Part shown: piece by piece, positions 39,883 through 48,910 of the stretch
Layout: every line of letters starts with the position of its first letter
Position numbering within the stretch: position 1 is the first letter of the stretch
Origin: Saccharothrix ecbatanensis
GTDB lineage: Bacteria > Actinomycetota > Actinomycetes > Mycobacteriales > Pseudonocardiaceae
Direction of reading: 5' to 3'
Assembly (NCBI RefSeq): GCF_014205015.1
Contig: NZ_JACHMO010000001.1
Span: forward strand, 9,424,001 to 9,488,000
DNA: 64,000 nucleotides
The notes under the pieces: generated by a model
Seen by the model: only the letters and a program-made list of their open reading frames with translations
Told to the model about the DNA's origin: nothing
Database searches by the model: none
Made by a program: the position numbers and the translations under genes

Positions 39883-40220
39883 GCGTCAGCCGGCTGGGGC
39901 GTGGCGGCCGGGGTCTGCTCGGCGACGTCCACGGTGATCTTCTTGAAGACCTGCGTGGCGGCCTGCTTGGCGGACTGCTCGACGACCTGTGTGGCGGGCT
40001 CTTTCACCGGCGGCGTCACGGCCTGCGTCACCGGCGGCGTCACGACCTGCTGCACGGCAGCCTTCGGCGCCTGCTGCACGGCCTGCACGAGCGCGGCGTC
40101 CGGCGTGTTCGCGGTCTCAGGCGTATCCGCGGCGGCCTGCACTGCCTCGGCGGCCTCGCTGGCGAGGATGATCCCCTCGAACTCGCGCAGCAGGTCGTCG
40201 TAGATCGGCGTGAGTGACAC
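39876..40220 (-). CDS. Hypothetical 114-residue Pro/Gln/Thr-rich protein
   Basis: GTG at 40220 follows a G-rich stretch (TTGGGGG). The N-terminus SLTPIYDDLLREFEGIILASEAAEAVQ is helical; the remainder is repetitive (TPPVTQAVTPPVKEPATQVVEQSAKQAATQVFKK). There is no signal peptide or membrane segment. Its last codons and stop lie in the repeat array. I do not recognise a family. The 195-bp divergent spacer beyond it leads to the 3-hydroxybutyrate dehydrogenase gene and holds a TAGCGT box near 40402. Confidence 0.6.
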   Translation of the reverse strand: MSLTPIYDDLLREFEGIILASEAAEAVQAAADTPETANTPDAALVQAVQQAPKAAVQQVVTPPVTQAVTPPVKEPATQVVEQSAKQAATQVFKKITVDVAEQTPAATPQPADAS

Positions 40221-40415
40221 TTTGTAACCCCCAAGACGTGGTTCGTCCCCCGAACGGGCCAAAGCAGCGTACCTATGGCCGCACCTCGGCTTCACCCGGT
40301 ATTCAACATCCCGATCACATCGGCGCTAACTGTTGGCTAAACACACCCGCCACCCACCGGTTGTGGCGACCTGTCACATGGGCGGCGAACCGCAGGTCAC
40401 CTAGCGTTTCACGGC

Positions 40416-41183
40416 ATGACGAGTGTTCCCGGTCACAGCGACGACCTGTCCGGCCGCACCGCCCTGGTCACCGGCGCCGGCAGCGGCATCGGCCGGGCGT
40501 GTGCGGCGGCCCTCGCGCGCGCCGGGGCGAAAGTGCACCTGGTCGACCGCGACCGCGACTCGGTCACCGAGGCGGCACGGGAGTCCGGCGGCACCGAGCA
40601 CGTGGTCGACCTCGCCGCCGACGACCCTGCCCGCGACCTGCCCACCGAAGTGGACATCCTGGTCAACAACGCGGGCCTCCAGCACGTCGCCCCGATCCAC
40701 GAGTTCCCGCCCGACCGGTTCGAGCTCCTCCAGCGGGTCATGGTCACCGCGCCGTTCCTGCTCACCCGGCACGTGCTGCCGCACATGTACCAGCGCGGCT
40801 GGGGCCGGGTGGTGAACATCTCCAGCGTGCACGGCCTGCGGGCGAGCGCGTTCAAGGCCGCCTACGTCACCGCGAAGCACGGCCTCGAAGGGCTGAGCAA
40901 GGTCATCGCGCTGGAAGGCGCACCGAACGGCGTCACCAGCAACTGCGTCAGCCCCGGCTACGTGCGCACCCCGCTGGTCGAGAACCAGGTCGCCGACCAG
41001 GCCCGCGCGCACGGCATCGAGCCGGACCAGGTGCTGTCCGACGTGCTGCTCACCCGGCACGCCATCAAGCAGCTCGTCGAACCGGCGGAGGTGGCGTCCG
41101 TCGTGCTGTGGCTGTGCGGCGCGCATTCCGGCCACGTCACCGGCTCGTCCATCACGATCGACGGCGGCTGGACCGCCCAGTAA
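40416..41183 (+). CDS. bdhA: 3-hydroxybutyrate dehydrogenase (SDR)
   Basis: It oxidises D-3-hydroxybutyrate to acetoacetate with NAD. The 255-residue SDR has TGAGSGIG near the N-terminus, NNAGLQHVAPIHEFP, the catalytic Ser in NISSVHGLRASAFKAAY with Y-x-x-x-K (YVTAKHG), and the C-terminal HVTGSSITIDGGWTAQ. NNAGLQHV, SVHGLxAS and the YVRTPLVENQ loop are typical of 3-hydroxybutyrate dehydrogenases. ATG 40416 lies 8 nt after TAGCGT. It heads a cluster with the MHS transporter (52 bp later) and the PucR-type regulator. Confidence 0.9.
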   Translation: MTSVPGHSDDLSGRTALVTGAGSGIGRACAAALARAGAKVHLVDRDRDSVTEAARESGGTEHVVDLAADDPARDLPTEVDILVNNAGLQHVAPIHEFPPDRFELLQRVMVTAPFLLTRHVLPHMYQRGWGRVVNISSVHGLRASAFKAAYVTAKHGLEGLSKVIALEGAPNGVTSNCVSPGYVRTPLVENQVADQARAHGIEPDQVLSDVLLTRHAIKQLVEPAEVASVVLWLCGAHSGHVTGSSITIDGGWTAQ

Positions 41184-41235
41184 CACGCCCAGTAACCCCC
41201 TCGTTCCCCCCAACCCCGACGAAGTGGTGACCGAC

Positions 41236-42588
41236 ATGACCAACGCCGCCCCTCCGCAGCCGAAACCGTCCTTCAAGAAGGTCGTCATAGGAAGCATGAT
41301 CGGAACCACAATCGAGTGGTACGACTTCTTCCTCTACGGCTCTGCCGCCGCCCTGGTGTTCAACAAGCTGTTCTTCCCCACGGCGAACCCGCTCACCGGC
41401 ACGCTGCTGGCGTTCTCCACGTACGCGATCGGCTTCCTGGCCCGTCCGCTGGGCGGCTTGGTGTTCGGCCACTTCGGCGACAAGCTGGGCCGCAAGAAGC
41501 TGCTGGTGCTGAGCCTGCTGCTGATGGGCGCGGCGACGTTCGCCATGGGCCTGCTGCCCACGTACGCCACGATCGGTTTCGTCGCACCGCTGCTGTTGAC
41601 GTTGCTGCGCCTGGTCCAGGGCTTCGCGTTGGGCGGCGAGTGGGGCGGCGCGGTGCTCATCGTGTCCGAGCACGGCAGCGCGGAACGGCGTGGTTTCTGG
41701 GCGTCCTGGCCGCAGGCGGGCGCACCGGCGGGCAACCTGCTGGCCACGGCGGTGCTCGCGATCCTGGCGGCCGTGCAGACCGACGAGGCGTTCCTGTCGT
41801 GGGGTTGGCGGGTGCCGTTCCTGCTGTCCGGCGTGTTGGTCCTGATCGGACTGTGGATCCGGCTGAGCGTGTCCGAGTCGCCCGTGTTCCTTGAAGCGCA
41901 GCGGAAGTTGGAGCAGCAGAAGGTCGCGGCGGGCGCGGTCAAGGAGAAGGCGCCGATCGTGACCGTCATCCGGCACAGCTGGCGCGAGGTGCTGATCGCG
42001 ATGGGCGCCCGGATGGCCGAGAACGTGTCGTACTACGTGATCACCGCGTTCATCCTGGTCTACATCACGTCGGAACTGGGCATGTCGAAGTCCGCCGGCC
42101 TGAACGCGGTGCTCATCGGCTCGGCCGTGCACCTGGTGACGATCCCGATGTGGGGCGCGCTGTCCGACGTGATCGGCCGCCGCGTCACGTACCTGATCGG
42201 CGCGATCGGCATCGCCGGGTGGATGTTCGTGTTCTTCGCCTTGTTGGACACGAAGTCGTTCCTGCCGATGACGCTGGCCGTCACCGTCGGTCTGGTGCTG
42301 CACGGCGCGATGTACGGGCCGCAGGCGGCGTTCTTCTCCGAGCTGTTCGGCACGAAGGTCCGCTACTCGGGCGCGTCCATCGGCTACCAGCTCGCGTCGA
42401 TCGCGGCCGGCGCCGTGGCCCCGCTCATCGCCACCGCGCTGCTCTCGGCGTACAACAGCACGTTGCCGATCATCCTGTACGTGGTCGGGATGTGCGTGCT
42501 GACCGTGATCGCGGTGCTGGCGGCGAAGGAGACCAAGGGCACCTCCCTGAGCCGGACCGACAACGAACCCGCCGTGGTGCGAGCATGA
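41236..42588 (+). CDS. MHS-family metabolite:H+ symporter
   Basis: The 450-residue permease has twelve helices and the MHS (ShiA/ProP-type) hallmarks: GTTIEWYDFFLYG in helix 1, RPLGGLVFGHFGDKLGRK in loop 2-3, GFALGGEWGGAVL, AERRGFWASWPQAG, and GRRVTYL in loop 8-9. Gene context suggests import of 3-hydroxybutyrate or a related carboxylate. ATG 41236 is chosen; GTGs at 41224 and 41227 are in frame. A paralogue with a nonsense mutation lies at 52696-53994. Confidence 0.9.
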   Translation: MTNAAPPQPKPSFKKVVIGSMIGTTIEWYDFFLYGSAAALVFNKLFFPTANPLTGTLLAFSTYAIGFLARPLGGLVFGHFGDKLGRKKLLVLSLLLMGAATFAMGLLPTYATIGFVAPLLLTLLRLVQGFALGGEWGGAVLIVSEHGSAERRGFWASWPQAGAPAGNLLATAVLAILAAVQTDEAFLSWGWRVPFLLSGVLVLIGLWIRLSVSESPVFLEAQRKLEQQKVAAGAVKEKAPIVTVIRHSWREVLIAMGARMAENVSYYVITAFILVYITSELGMSKSAGLNAVLIGSAVHLVTIPMWGALSDVIGRRVTYLIGAIGIAGWMFVFFALLDTKSFLPMTLAVTVGLVLHGAMYGPQAAFFSELFGTKVRYSGASIGYQLASIAAGAVAPLIATALLSAYNSTLPIILYVVGMCVLTVIAVLAAKETKGTSLSRTDNEPAVVRA

Positions 42589-42592
42589 GGGT

Positions 42593-44446
42593 ATGAGCGA
42601 GGCGGACGCGGTGGAGCACCTGTTGGAGCTGCTCGACCTGCTCGCGACCGACGCGGGCAGCGAGCGGCTGGCGGCGGTGCTCCCCGCGGCCCGTGCGGCG
42701 GGTCTGCCCGATCACGAGGTGGACCGCGTCGCCCGCGCCGCGGAGTGGGCGTTGAAGATCCGCCGCACGCTCACCGCGCACCGCCGCCGTGAAACGGAAC
42801 TGGAAGCGCTGTTCGACACGGCGAACGACCTGGCCGGCGTTCGTGACCCGGACGCCGTGCTGCGGTCCATCGTGCGCCGCGCCCGGCTGCTGCTGGGCGC
42901 GGACATCGCCTACCTGAGCATGAACGAGCCGGGCGAGCGCGGGACGTACATGCGGGTCACCGACGGGTCGATCTCCGCGCTGTTCCAACAGGTCCGGCTG
43001 GGTATGGGCGAGGGGTTGGGCGGGCTGGTGGCGCAGACCGCGCAGCCGTACGTGACCGCCGATTACTTCGCCGACGACCGGTTCAACCACACCGGCCCGA
43101 TCGACTCGGCGGTGCGTGACGAGGGTCTGGTCGCGATCCTGGGCGTGCCGCTGAAGCTGGACCGCCGGGTGATCGGCGTGCTCTACGCGGCCAACCGGTC
43201 GCCGCGCCAGTTCCCGCCCGACGAGGTGGCCCTGCTGTCGTCGCTGGCCGACCACGCGGCCATCGCGCTGGACACGGCGCACCTGCTGGAGGAGACCCGC
43301 ACGGCGGGCGAGACGATCCGCGCGCACAACGAGGCCATGCGTCGGGCCGAGGAGGCGCACGACCGGCTCACCGACCTGGTGCTGCGCGGCGCGGACGTGC
43401 CCGAGGTCGCGGCCGCGGTCGCCAAGGTGCTCGACGGCGGGATCGTGGTGCACGACAACGACGGTGGCGAGCTGGCCCGCATCGGCACGTCGCGTGCGCT
43501 GGCACCCCGTGCGGCGGTCAACGCCTCCCGTGCCAGCGGTCGGGCGATTCCGCAGGACGGCACGTGGGTGTGCGCGGTGCTGGCGGGACGTGAGCTGCTG
43601 GGTAGCATCACGCTCACCGACCGACCGGACCTCGGTGACGCGGACCGCAGGCTGTTCGAACGCGCCGGTGTCGTCACCGCGCTGCTGCTGCTCTTGCGGC
43701 GGACGGTGGCGGAGGCGGAGAACAAGGTGCGCGGCGAGCTGATCACCGACCTGCTGACGTCCGCGGTCGACTCGGTCGCGTTGCGCGCCCGTGCCCGCCG
43801 GGTGGGCGTGGAGCTGGCCGCGGACCACGTGGTGCTGGTGGCGGACGGTCCGCGTGACCGACTCCTGGCCGCCGCCGCGCACCACGCGTCGTCGTGCCGC
43901 GGGTTGGCGGGTGTGCACGGTGAGCACGTGGTGCTGGTGCTGCCCGGGGCGGATCTGGAGTTCGCGGCGAAGGACGCGGCGCGGGTGCTCGGCAAGGCGG
44001 TCGGCCTGCCGGTGACGGTCGGGTCCGGTGGGCCGGCGCACGGTCCCGAAGGCGTGGCCGCCGCGCACGCCGAGGCGGTGCGGTGCCTCAAGGCGTTGCT
44101 CCAGCTCGACCGGAAGGGCACTGGCGGGACGTTGGCGGACCTGGGGTTCGTCGGCGTGCTGCTGGGCGACCGGGCCGATGTCGCCGGGTACGTCCGGTCC
44201 ACCCTCGGGCCGTTGCTGGACTACGACGCCAGCCGCGGAACTGAGCTGGTCCGCACGGTGACGGCGTACTTCGCGTGCGGCGCGAACCTCAGCCGGGCGA
44301 AGGACGAGCTGCACGTGCACGTGAACACGGTGGTGCAGCGGCTGGACCGGGTGGCGAGCCTGCTGGGGGACGACTGGCAGTCACCGGAACGGGTGCTGGA
44401 GGTGCAGCTCGCGCTCAGGCTGATGAAGGTGCTGGGCGCCCGCTAA
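42593..44446 (+). CDS. GAF and PucR-type helix-turn-helix regulator
   Basis: The 617-residue cytoplasmic regulator has an N-terminal helical region (about 1-75), a GAF sensor domain (about 80-225, with MGEGLGGLVAQTAQPYVTADY and GVPLKLDRRVIGVLYAANR), and a coiled-coil-like helix near 225-270. A second sensor-like part follows. The C-terminus holds the CdaR/PucR HTH (ELVRTVTAYFACGANLSRAKDELHVHVNTVVQRLDRV). It starts 4 bp after the transporter and probably activates the bdhA-transporter genes in response to their substrate. Its stop codon overlaps that of the convergent gene. Confidence 0.9.
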   Translation: MSEADAVEHLLELLDLLATDAGSERLAAVLPAARAAGLPDHEVDRVARAAEWALKIRRTLTAHRRRETELEALFDTANDLAGVRDPDAVLRSIVRRARLLLGADIAYLSMNEPGERGTYMRVTDGSISALFQQVRLGMGEGLGGLVAQTAQPYVTADYFADDRFNHTGPIDSAVRDEGLVAILGVPLKLDRRVIGVLYAANRSPRQFPPDEVALLSSLADHAAIALDTAHLLEETRTAGETIRAHNEAMRRAEEAHDRLTDLVLRGADVPEVAAAVAKVLDGGIVVHDNDGGELARIGTSRALAPRAAVNASRASGRAIPQDGTWVCAVLAGRELLGSITLTDRPDLGDADRRLFERAGVVTALLLLLRRTVAEAENKVRGELITDLLTSAVDSVALRARARRVGVELAADHVVLVADGPRDRLLAAAAHHASSCRGLAGVHGEHVVLVLPGADLEFAAKDAARVLGKAVGLPVTVGSGGPAHGPEGVAAAHAEAVRCLKALLQLDRKGTGGTLADLGFVGVLLGDRADVAGYVRSTLGPLLDYDASRGTELVRTVTAYFACGANLSRAKDELHVHVNTVVQRLDRVASLLGDDWQSPERVLEVQLALRLMKVLGAR

Positions 44447-44883
44447 GCCCGCCCAGGAATGTCCAGCCACGGTGCTGAGGTGTGGGAGCGCATGTGGCCG
44501 CTTGAGCAGGCGGTGCAGTCGAACATGGCGGCCTCTGACCCACGCAGCTCGAAATCGCCCATGTACACGCCATTGCGTTGCATCGGCGTCTCGCACCGGG
44601 GGCAGGGTGGGGTCGGTTCCGCCCAGGTCTCAAAGGGCGACAGCGGGAACGTTCCCTTCTCGTCGGGTTCCCCCACAGCGGCTTCGAAGCTGCGACCGCC
44701 GTCCAGCCGAAGCGTGAAAGGGCTGCCCCAGTAGAGGAAGGCCCGATCTTCGACCGTCGCCGGAACGGCGTGGCCCGACCACCCGTCCTCGGTGAACGTG
44801 ATCTTGCCGTGGGCGTTCAGCTCCAGGGACATCGAGTCGTTCATGACCCACTCGAGCTCCAGCCGGCCTTCGTACGATTCCAC
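44443..44883 (-). CDS. Hypothetical protein with C-terminal zinc ribbon
   Basis: The 146-residue protein has a beta-rich N-terminal part (SYEGRLELEWVMNDSMSLELN) and two cysteine pairs, CPRCETP and FDCTACSSGH, about 27 residues apart, which should bind one zinc. No known family is recognised. It follows the carboxylesterase gene by 15 bp on the same strand and may be its last operon member. The stop codon overlaps that of the PucR-type gene. Confidence 0.7.
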   Translation of the reverse strand: MESYEGRLELEWVMNDSMSLELNAHGKITFTEDGWSGHAVPATVEDRAFLYWGSPFTLRLDGGRSFEAAVGEPDEKGTFPLSPFETWAEPTPPCPRCETPMQRNGVYMGDFELRGSEAAMFDCTACSSGHMRSHTSAPWLDIPGRA

Positions 44884-44898
44884 GCCCGGAAGTGTGCC

Positions 44899-46392
44899 TC
44901 AGGGCATCCCCGCCCAGAACTCCAGTCGGTGCTCGGCCCGGTAGTCCGTGCCCTCGATCCGTCCGGGCGCCAGGGACTGGACGTGGCCCGCGCCGAAGGA
45001 AGGCCAAGCCGGCAGGTCGGCGCAAGCCGGGTCGCCGTGGGTGGCGAAGGCTGCCCAGTACCGGTTCATCGCGTCCGCGAGTTCCCGTTGTGCCGCCGAC
45101 AGCGACGGACCGCCGGGGAGGTCGAACTGGTACGCCAGCTCACTGGCGTGCACGGGTCCGGCCGGCAACCCAGGCGCGATCGGTGGCGCGTCCAGGTCCG
45201 CGAACTCGTAGAACCACGTGTCGGCGTGCGCGGCGATGGTCTGGCCGAGGTCCCAAGCGGGCCGTGCCCAGGCTCGATCCGTGCAGATCCGCGCCCAGAC
45301 GAGGCTCGGGGAGCGGTCGAGCGGGTAGCGCGCGGCGACGTCGTCCGCCGCGCCGCCGAACGCCTCGGAAAGCAATCGCGGGTAGCTCTCGGCGGTGACG
45401 GGGTTGCCGGCGAGGTCCGCGAACAGGCTGACGAAGAACCGCGCCTCGTCACGCGAGGTGCCCAGCATCAGCGGCACCCGGTGGAAGCGCCCGGCGGGCA
45501 ACGCCTCCTCCGGTGACTCGGGCAGGACAGGCCCACCGAAGGCCGGCCGGATGAACGCGGCCGACGTCTGGAGCAGGTCCGCCACCGGAACCCGCCGGAG
45601 CTGCGCGAGAGCCGACTCGGGATCACCGCCCGGCGTGACCCAGCCGTGCTCGGCGGCGGTGGCGGCGCCGAATTGCTCCAGTTCGGCACTGGGCAGCCAC
45701 CTCGGCGGCAGCGCCGGAACACCGGGGATGAGGGTGTGCGCGGGCGTCGAGCCCATGACCGCGAACGCGCTCTGGAGGATCGCGCGGTGGAACAGCCCGG
45801 CCGACGTGGGCGACACCAGGTGCGCCCCGATCATGAGCGCCCCGTACGACACCCCGACCAGGGTCACGTTCGCCGGATCGCCGCCGAACCGGGCGATCTC
45901 CCGCCGCACCCAGAGCAACGCTGCCCGCTGGTCCAGCAGACCGAAAGTCCCGCTGCCGGCGAGCCCCGGGTAGCCGAAGCACCCGAACACGCCGAGCCGG
46001 AAGTTCGGAGCCACCACGACGACGTCGCCGGTGACGGCGAGCCGTCGCGGGTCGCAGGCGGCAGCGGACCCGTTCGTCCCGCCACCGCCGTGCAGCAACA
46101 CCAGAACGGGACGACCGGTGCCCGGCGTCGCGGGCACGGTGACGTCCAGCGTCAGGCAGTCCTCGTCGAGCGAGGTGACGTCCGCGAACGACTGGGCGGT
46201 CTGCGGGGCCGGGTTCCCGGGCACGGTCGCGTCCAGGACGCCGGACCAGGGCACGACCGGCGCGGGCGGACGCCATCGCCGCTCGCCGACCGGTGGCGCG
46301 GCGTAGGGGATCCCGCGGAACGACAGGTGTCCGTCGAACCGGTGGCCGCGGATCGCGCCGCCGCTCAGCCGCACGGTCACGGGCCCGGTCAT
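44899..46392 (-). CDS. Type-B carboxylesterase
   Basis: The 497-residue alpha/beta-hydrolase shows LSFRGIPYAAPPVGERRW, DEDCLTLDV, the oxyanion hole VLLHGGGGTNGS, RREIARFGGDPANVTLVGVSYGA (nucleophile Ser in G-V-S-Y-G where GESAG is usual), GTSRDEARFF (acid) and VHASELAYQF (His). There is no signal peptide, so it acts in the cytoplasm on esters or carbamates. ATG 46392 overlaps the TetR stop codon by 4 bp (ATGA), so the two are coupled and TetR likely regulates the esterase. Confidence 0.9.
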   Translation of the reverse strand: MTGPVTVRLSGGAIRGHRFDGHLSFRGIPYAAPPVGERRWRPPAPVVPWSGVLDATVPGNPAPQTAQSFADVTSLDEDCLTLDVTVPATPGTGRPVLVLLHGGGGTNGSAAACDPRRLAVTGDVVVVAPNFRLGVFGCFGYPGLAGSGTFGLLDQRAALLWVRREIARFGGDPANVTLVGVSYGALMIGAHLVSPTSAGLFHRAILQSAFAVMGSTPAHTLIPGVPALPPRWLPSAELEQFGAATAAEHGWVTPGGDPESALAQLRRVPVADLLQTSAAFIRPAFGGPVLPESPEEALPAGRFHRVPLMLGTSRDEARFFVSLFADLAGNPVTAESYPRLLSEAFGGAADDVAARYPLDRSPSLVWARICTDRAWARPAWDLGQTIAAHADTWFYEFADLDAPPIAPGLPAGPVHASELAYQFDLPGGPSLSAAQRELADAMNRYWAAFATHGDPACADLPAWPSFGAGHVQSLAPGRIEGTDYRAEHRLEFWAGMP

Positions 46393-46997
46393 CGCGAGCC
46401 GCCGAACACCATGCCGATGACCGGCCACAGCACGTCCCGCGCGGGGAACGCGTCCACGCCCGAGAGCGCGACCTGATCGGCCAACCCCTGCACGGTCGCG
46501 AGGATCGTGCGGGCGGCGAGCACGGGGTCGACACCGGGCTCGACCTCACCGCGTTCGATGCCGTCCTCGACCACTGCCGAGACGTAACCGAGCAGGTCAC
46601 GGCCTGCCCGCCGGGCGACGTCGGCCAAACCGGGGTGGTGCGACGCCTGGGCCTGCAACCCCTGCCGGACGCGGTACTCGACGTCCCGCTCCGGGTCGAG
46701 CGGCAGCAGTTCGACCAGGCTGTCGAGCAGCACCTCCGCGATCGGAAGCCGGGCCGCCTCGCCATCGCGGACCCGAACCCGCACCCGCTCGCTCAGGCGC
46801 CGCGAGGCGTCCTCGTAGGCGAAGTGGAGCAGCACGTCCTTGCCTGCGAAGTAGTGCTGGATGAGCCCGACCGAGATCCCGGCCTCGGCCGCCACCCGGG
46901 AGAACGAGACGGCGGCGAACCCCTCCGCGGCGAGCAGGCGTTGGAACGCACGGGCGATCTGGGCCCGGCGCTGGTCATGATCGGCAACTCGCGGCAT
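46389..46997 (-). CDS. TetR-family regulator
   Basis: The 202-residue protein has an N-terminal helix-turn-helix (about 8-55, FAAVSFSRVAAEAGISVGLIQHYFAGKDVLL), followed by a helical ligand domain of the BetI-like type (ASRRLSERVRVRV). ATG 46997 is set by the leaderless -10 box. It precedes the esterase in one operon and is divergent from the YqeY gene. Confidence 0.9.
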   Translation of the reverse strand: MPRVADHDQRRAQIARAFQRLLAAEGFAAVSFSRVAAEAGISVGLIQHYFAGKDVLLHFAYEDASRRLSERVRVRVRDGEAARLPIAEVLLDSLVELLPLDPERDVEYRVRQGLQAQASHHPGLADVARRAGRDLLGYVSAVVEDGIERGEVEPGVDPVLAARTILATVQGLADQVALSGVDAFPARDVLWPVIGMVFGGSR

Positions 46998-47003
46998 CCG
47001 GTT

Positions 47004-47009
47004 ACCATA
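47004..47009 (-). promoter_or_regulatory. -10 box of the tetR-esterase operon
   Basis: TATGGT on the minus strand ends 6 nt before ATG 46997. Confidence 0.55.
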
Positions 47010-47018
47010 CAGTCGTAT
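47007..47018. promoter_or_regulatory. Possible operator overlapping the tetR promoter
   Basis: ATAC-AGTC-GTAT is a short inverted repeat overlapping the -10 box of tetR and lying 32 bp upstream of the YqeY start. It is a candidate site for autorepression. Confidence 0.4.
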
Positions 47019-47050
47019 TGCTATCGTCCCTCGACCGGATCGGAAGACAC

Positions 47051-47404
47051 ATGCGCGCCAACCTGCGCGGCGACCTGAAAGCGGCACTCAAGGGCCGGGA
47101 CGTCGTCGCCGTCACCGCACTCCGCTCCGCCTTGGCCGCGATCGACAACGCCGAAGCCGTTCCCACCGACCACCCGTCGGCCGCAGCCCAGGGGAGTGAA
47201 CACTTCGCGGGAGCGGCAAGCGGCCTCGGTGCGGCGGAAGCGGAACGCCGCCACCTCACCGAGGCCGACCTGCGGTCGATCGTCGAGAACGAGATCGGTG
47301 AACGCTCGGTCGCCGCCGCCGAGTACGACCGGCTGGGCCGCACCGACCTCGCCGACCGCCTCCGCGCCGAAGCCGAGGTCCTGAGCCGGTACCTGCCACT
47401 CTGA
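47051..47404 (+). CDS. GatB/YqeY domain protein
   Basis: A 117-residue YqeY-type protein: LRGDLKAALKGRDVVAVTALRSALAAIDNAEAV, then ERRHLTEADLRSIVENEIGERSVAAAEYDRLGRTDLADRLRAEAEVLSRYLP. The fold is shared with the tRNA-binding tail of GatB, and a role near tRNA amidation is assumed but not shown. ATG 47051 has GGAAG upstream. It ends at a strong hairpin. Confidence 0.9.
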   Translation: MRANLRGDLKAALKGRDVVAVTALRSALAAIDNAEAVPTDHPSAAAQGSEHFAGAASGLGAAEAERRHLTEADLRSIVENEIGERSVAAAEYDRLGRTDLADRLRAEAEVLSRYLPL

Positions 47405-47425
47405 CGATTGACGATCAAGGGGGAA

Positions 47426-47467
47426 TCCCGCCGCTCGGCCGCCCCCAGAGCACGCCGAGCGGCGGGA
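47426..47467. terminator. Bidirectional terminator between convergent genes
   Basis: TCCCGCCGCTCGGC and its exact complement form a 14-bp stem with a 14-nt loop, between the stop codons at 47404 and 47472. Confidence 0.75.
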
Positions 47468-47471
47468 CGAT

Positions 47472-48773
47472 TCAGGACAGCGCGCACTCCGTGGCGTTCA
47501 CCGCCGCCGGACGAGGCACCGTCGCGGACGCCGGGGGTCGGGTGCCGGACGACAACCACCCCTCCAGCGCCGCGAACGCCGACCGGTGGCACGGCGTCAA
47601 CGGCCGCAGCCGGTCCGGGAACGCGTCGAACAGCGAGTCCACGTGCGTCCCGCCCTCGATCCGGTAGTAGCGGAACAGCGCGCCACGACCCGCCGCCCGC
47701 ACCATGTCCGCGTACACGTCGGAGTCCTGCGAGATCGGCAGCAGCGTGTCCAACGTGCCGTGCAACGTGAGCAGCGGCCGTCCGATCCGCCCCGTCAACG
47801 CGATCCGCGACACCGCCCGCTGCGCCTCCGGCCGCGAGAAGTAGTCGTAGTCCGCGTCGCACGACGGTGTGCCGGGCGCGCAGAACGGCGTGCCGGCCAC
47901 CGTGTCACCGTCCCACGTCGGGTCCAGCTCCTCGCGGTAGATCCGCTGGGTCAGGTCCCAGTAGTACTGGTGGTGGAACGCCCACAGGAACTCCGACTCG
48001 GCGGGGAACCCGGCCGCCGCCATCGCCGCCTTGTCACCGGTCGGGTACCCCGTCAACACCGGCGGCAGGAACGTCAGCAGGTTCGGGCCGTTCGCGGACC
48101 ACAGCGTGCCCTCCCAGTCCACGCCGCCGTCGTACAGCTCGGGGTGGTTCTCCAGCTGCCACCGCACCAGGTAGCCGCCGTTGGAGATGCCGGTGGCCAG
48201 CGTGCGCGACGGCGGCCGGCAGTACCGCTGCGCCACCACGACCTTCGCCGCACGGGTCAGCTGCGTGACCCGGTGGTTCCACTCCACGATCGCGTCACCG
48301 GGCCGCTTGCCGTCCTGGTGGAACGCCGCACCGGTGTTGCCCTTGTCGGTGGACGCGAACGCGTACCCGCGGGCCAGCACGAAGTCGCTGATGGCGCGGT
48401 CGTTGGCGTACTGCTCGCGGACGCCGGGGGAGCCGGCCACGACGAGGCCGCCGTTCCAGCGCTCCGGCAGCCGGATCACGAACTGCGAGTCGTGCGCCCA
48501 GCCGTTGTTGGTGTTGCCGGTGGACGTGTCGGGGAAGTAGCCGTCCACCTGCGTCCCGGACACCGGCGTGGGCGCGGGCAGACCGGCCGGGGTGAGCCCG
48601 GCCCAGTCGGCGGGATCGGTGCGCCCGCCCGCGGTGGACAGGTCGGCGAGGTGGGTCGGTTCCTGGTGCGCGGCACCGGGAACGCGCAGGGGCCCGCATC
48701 CTTGGGCGGACGCGGGAACGGCCTGCGCCGTCGTCGCGAGGAGCGCTGCGATCAGCGGAACGGCGATGTTCAC
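47472..48773 (-). CDS. Secreted alpha/beta-hydrolase (tannase or 3HB-oligomer hydrolase-like)
   Basis: The 433-residue protein has a signal peptide (NIAVPLIAALLATTAQAVPASAQG). Then come WNGGLVVAGSPGVREQYANDRAISDFVLARGYAFASTDKGNTG, the nucleophile elbow ATGISNGGYLVRW (G-I-S-N-G) and the His in IEGGTHVDSLFD. Overall it resembles tannase/feruloyl-esterase-like and 3-hydroxybutyrate-oligomer-hydrolase-like secreted enzymes; I cannot separate the two. GTG 48773 fits a leaderless promoter; GTG 48782 is the alternative. It is divergent from a PHB depolymerase, which favours polyester breakdown. Confidence 0.75.
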   Translation of the reverse strand: MNIAVPLIAALLATTAQAVPASAQGCGPLRVPGAAHQEPTHLADLSTAGGRTDPADWAGLTPAGLPAPTPVSGTQVDGYFPDTSTGNTNNGWAHDSQFVIRLPERWNGGLVVAGSPGVREQYANDRAISDFVLARGYAFASTDKGNTGAAFHQDGKRPGDAIVEWNHRVTQLTRAAKVVVAQRYCRPPSRTLATGISNGGYLVRWQLENHPELYDGGVDWEGTLWSANGPNLLTFLPPVLTGYPTGDKAAMAAAGFPAESEFLWAFHHQYYWDLTQRIYREELDPTWDGDTVAGTPFCAPGTPSCDADYDYFSRPEAQRAVSRIALTGRIGRPLLTLHGTLDTLLPISQDSDVYADMVRAAGRGALFRYYRIEGGTHVDSLFDAFPDRLRPLTPCHRSAFAALEGWLSSGTRPPASATVPRPAAVNATECALS

Positions 48774-48780
48774 CCATGGC

Positions 48781-48786
48781 ACGGTA
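48781..48786 (-). promoter_or_regulatory. -10 box of the secreted hydrolase gene
   Basis: TACCGT on the minus strand ends 7 nt before GTG 48773. Confidence 0.5.
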
Positions 48787-48910
48787 AGTCGCTCCGCGTG
48801 GCCGCGTAATGGGTCCGGTCGCCATGCCGAACGCGGCCGATGTGGTGCGCCGCGCCATCGTGCCGCTCGGGGAGGACTTCTACGGTCGAGAAGCGGACAA
48901 GGAGGTCCGC

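Noticed and set aside
46293..47078. Plus-strand frame antisense to the TetR gene
   Set aside because: The minus strand encodes a clear TetR protein with a coupled esterase; the plus frame has no family features.
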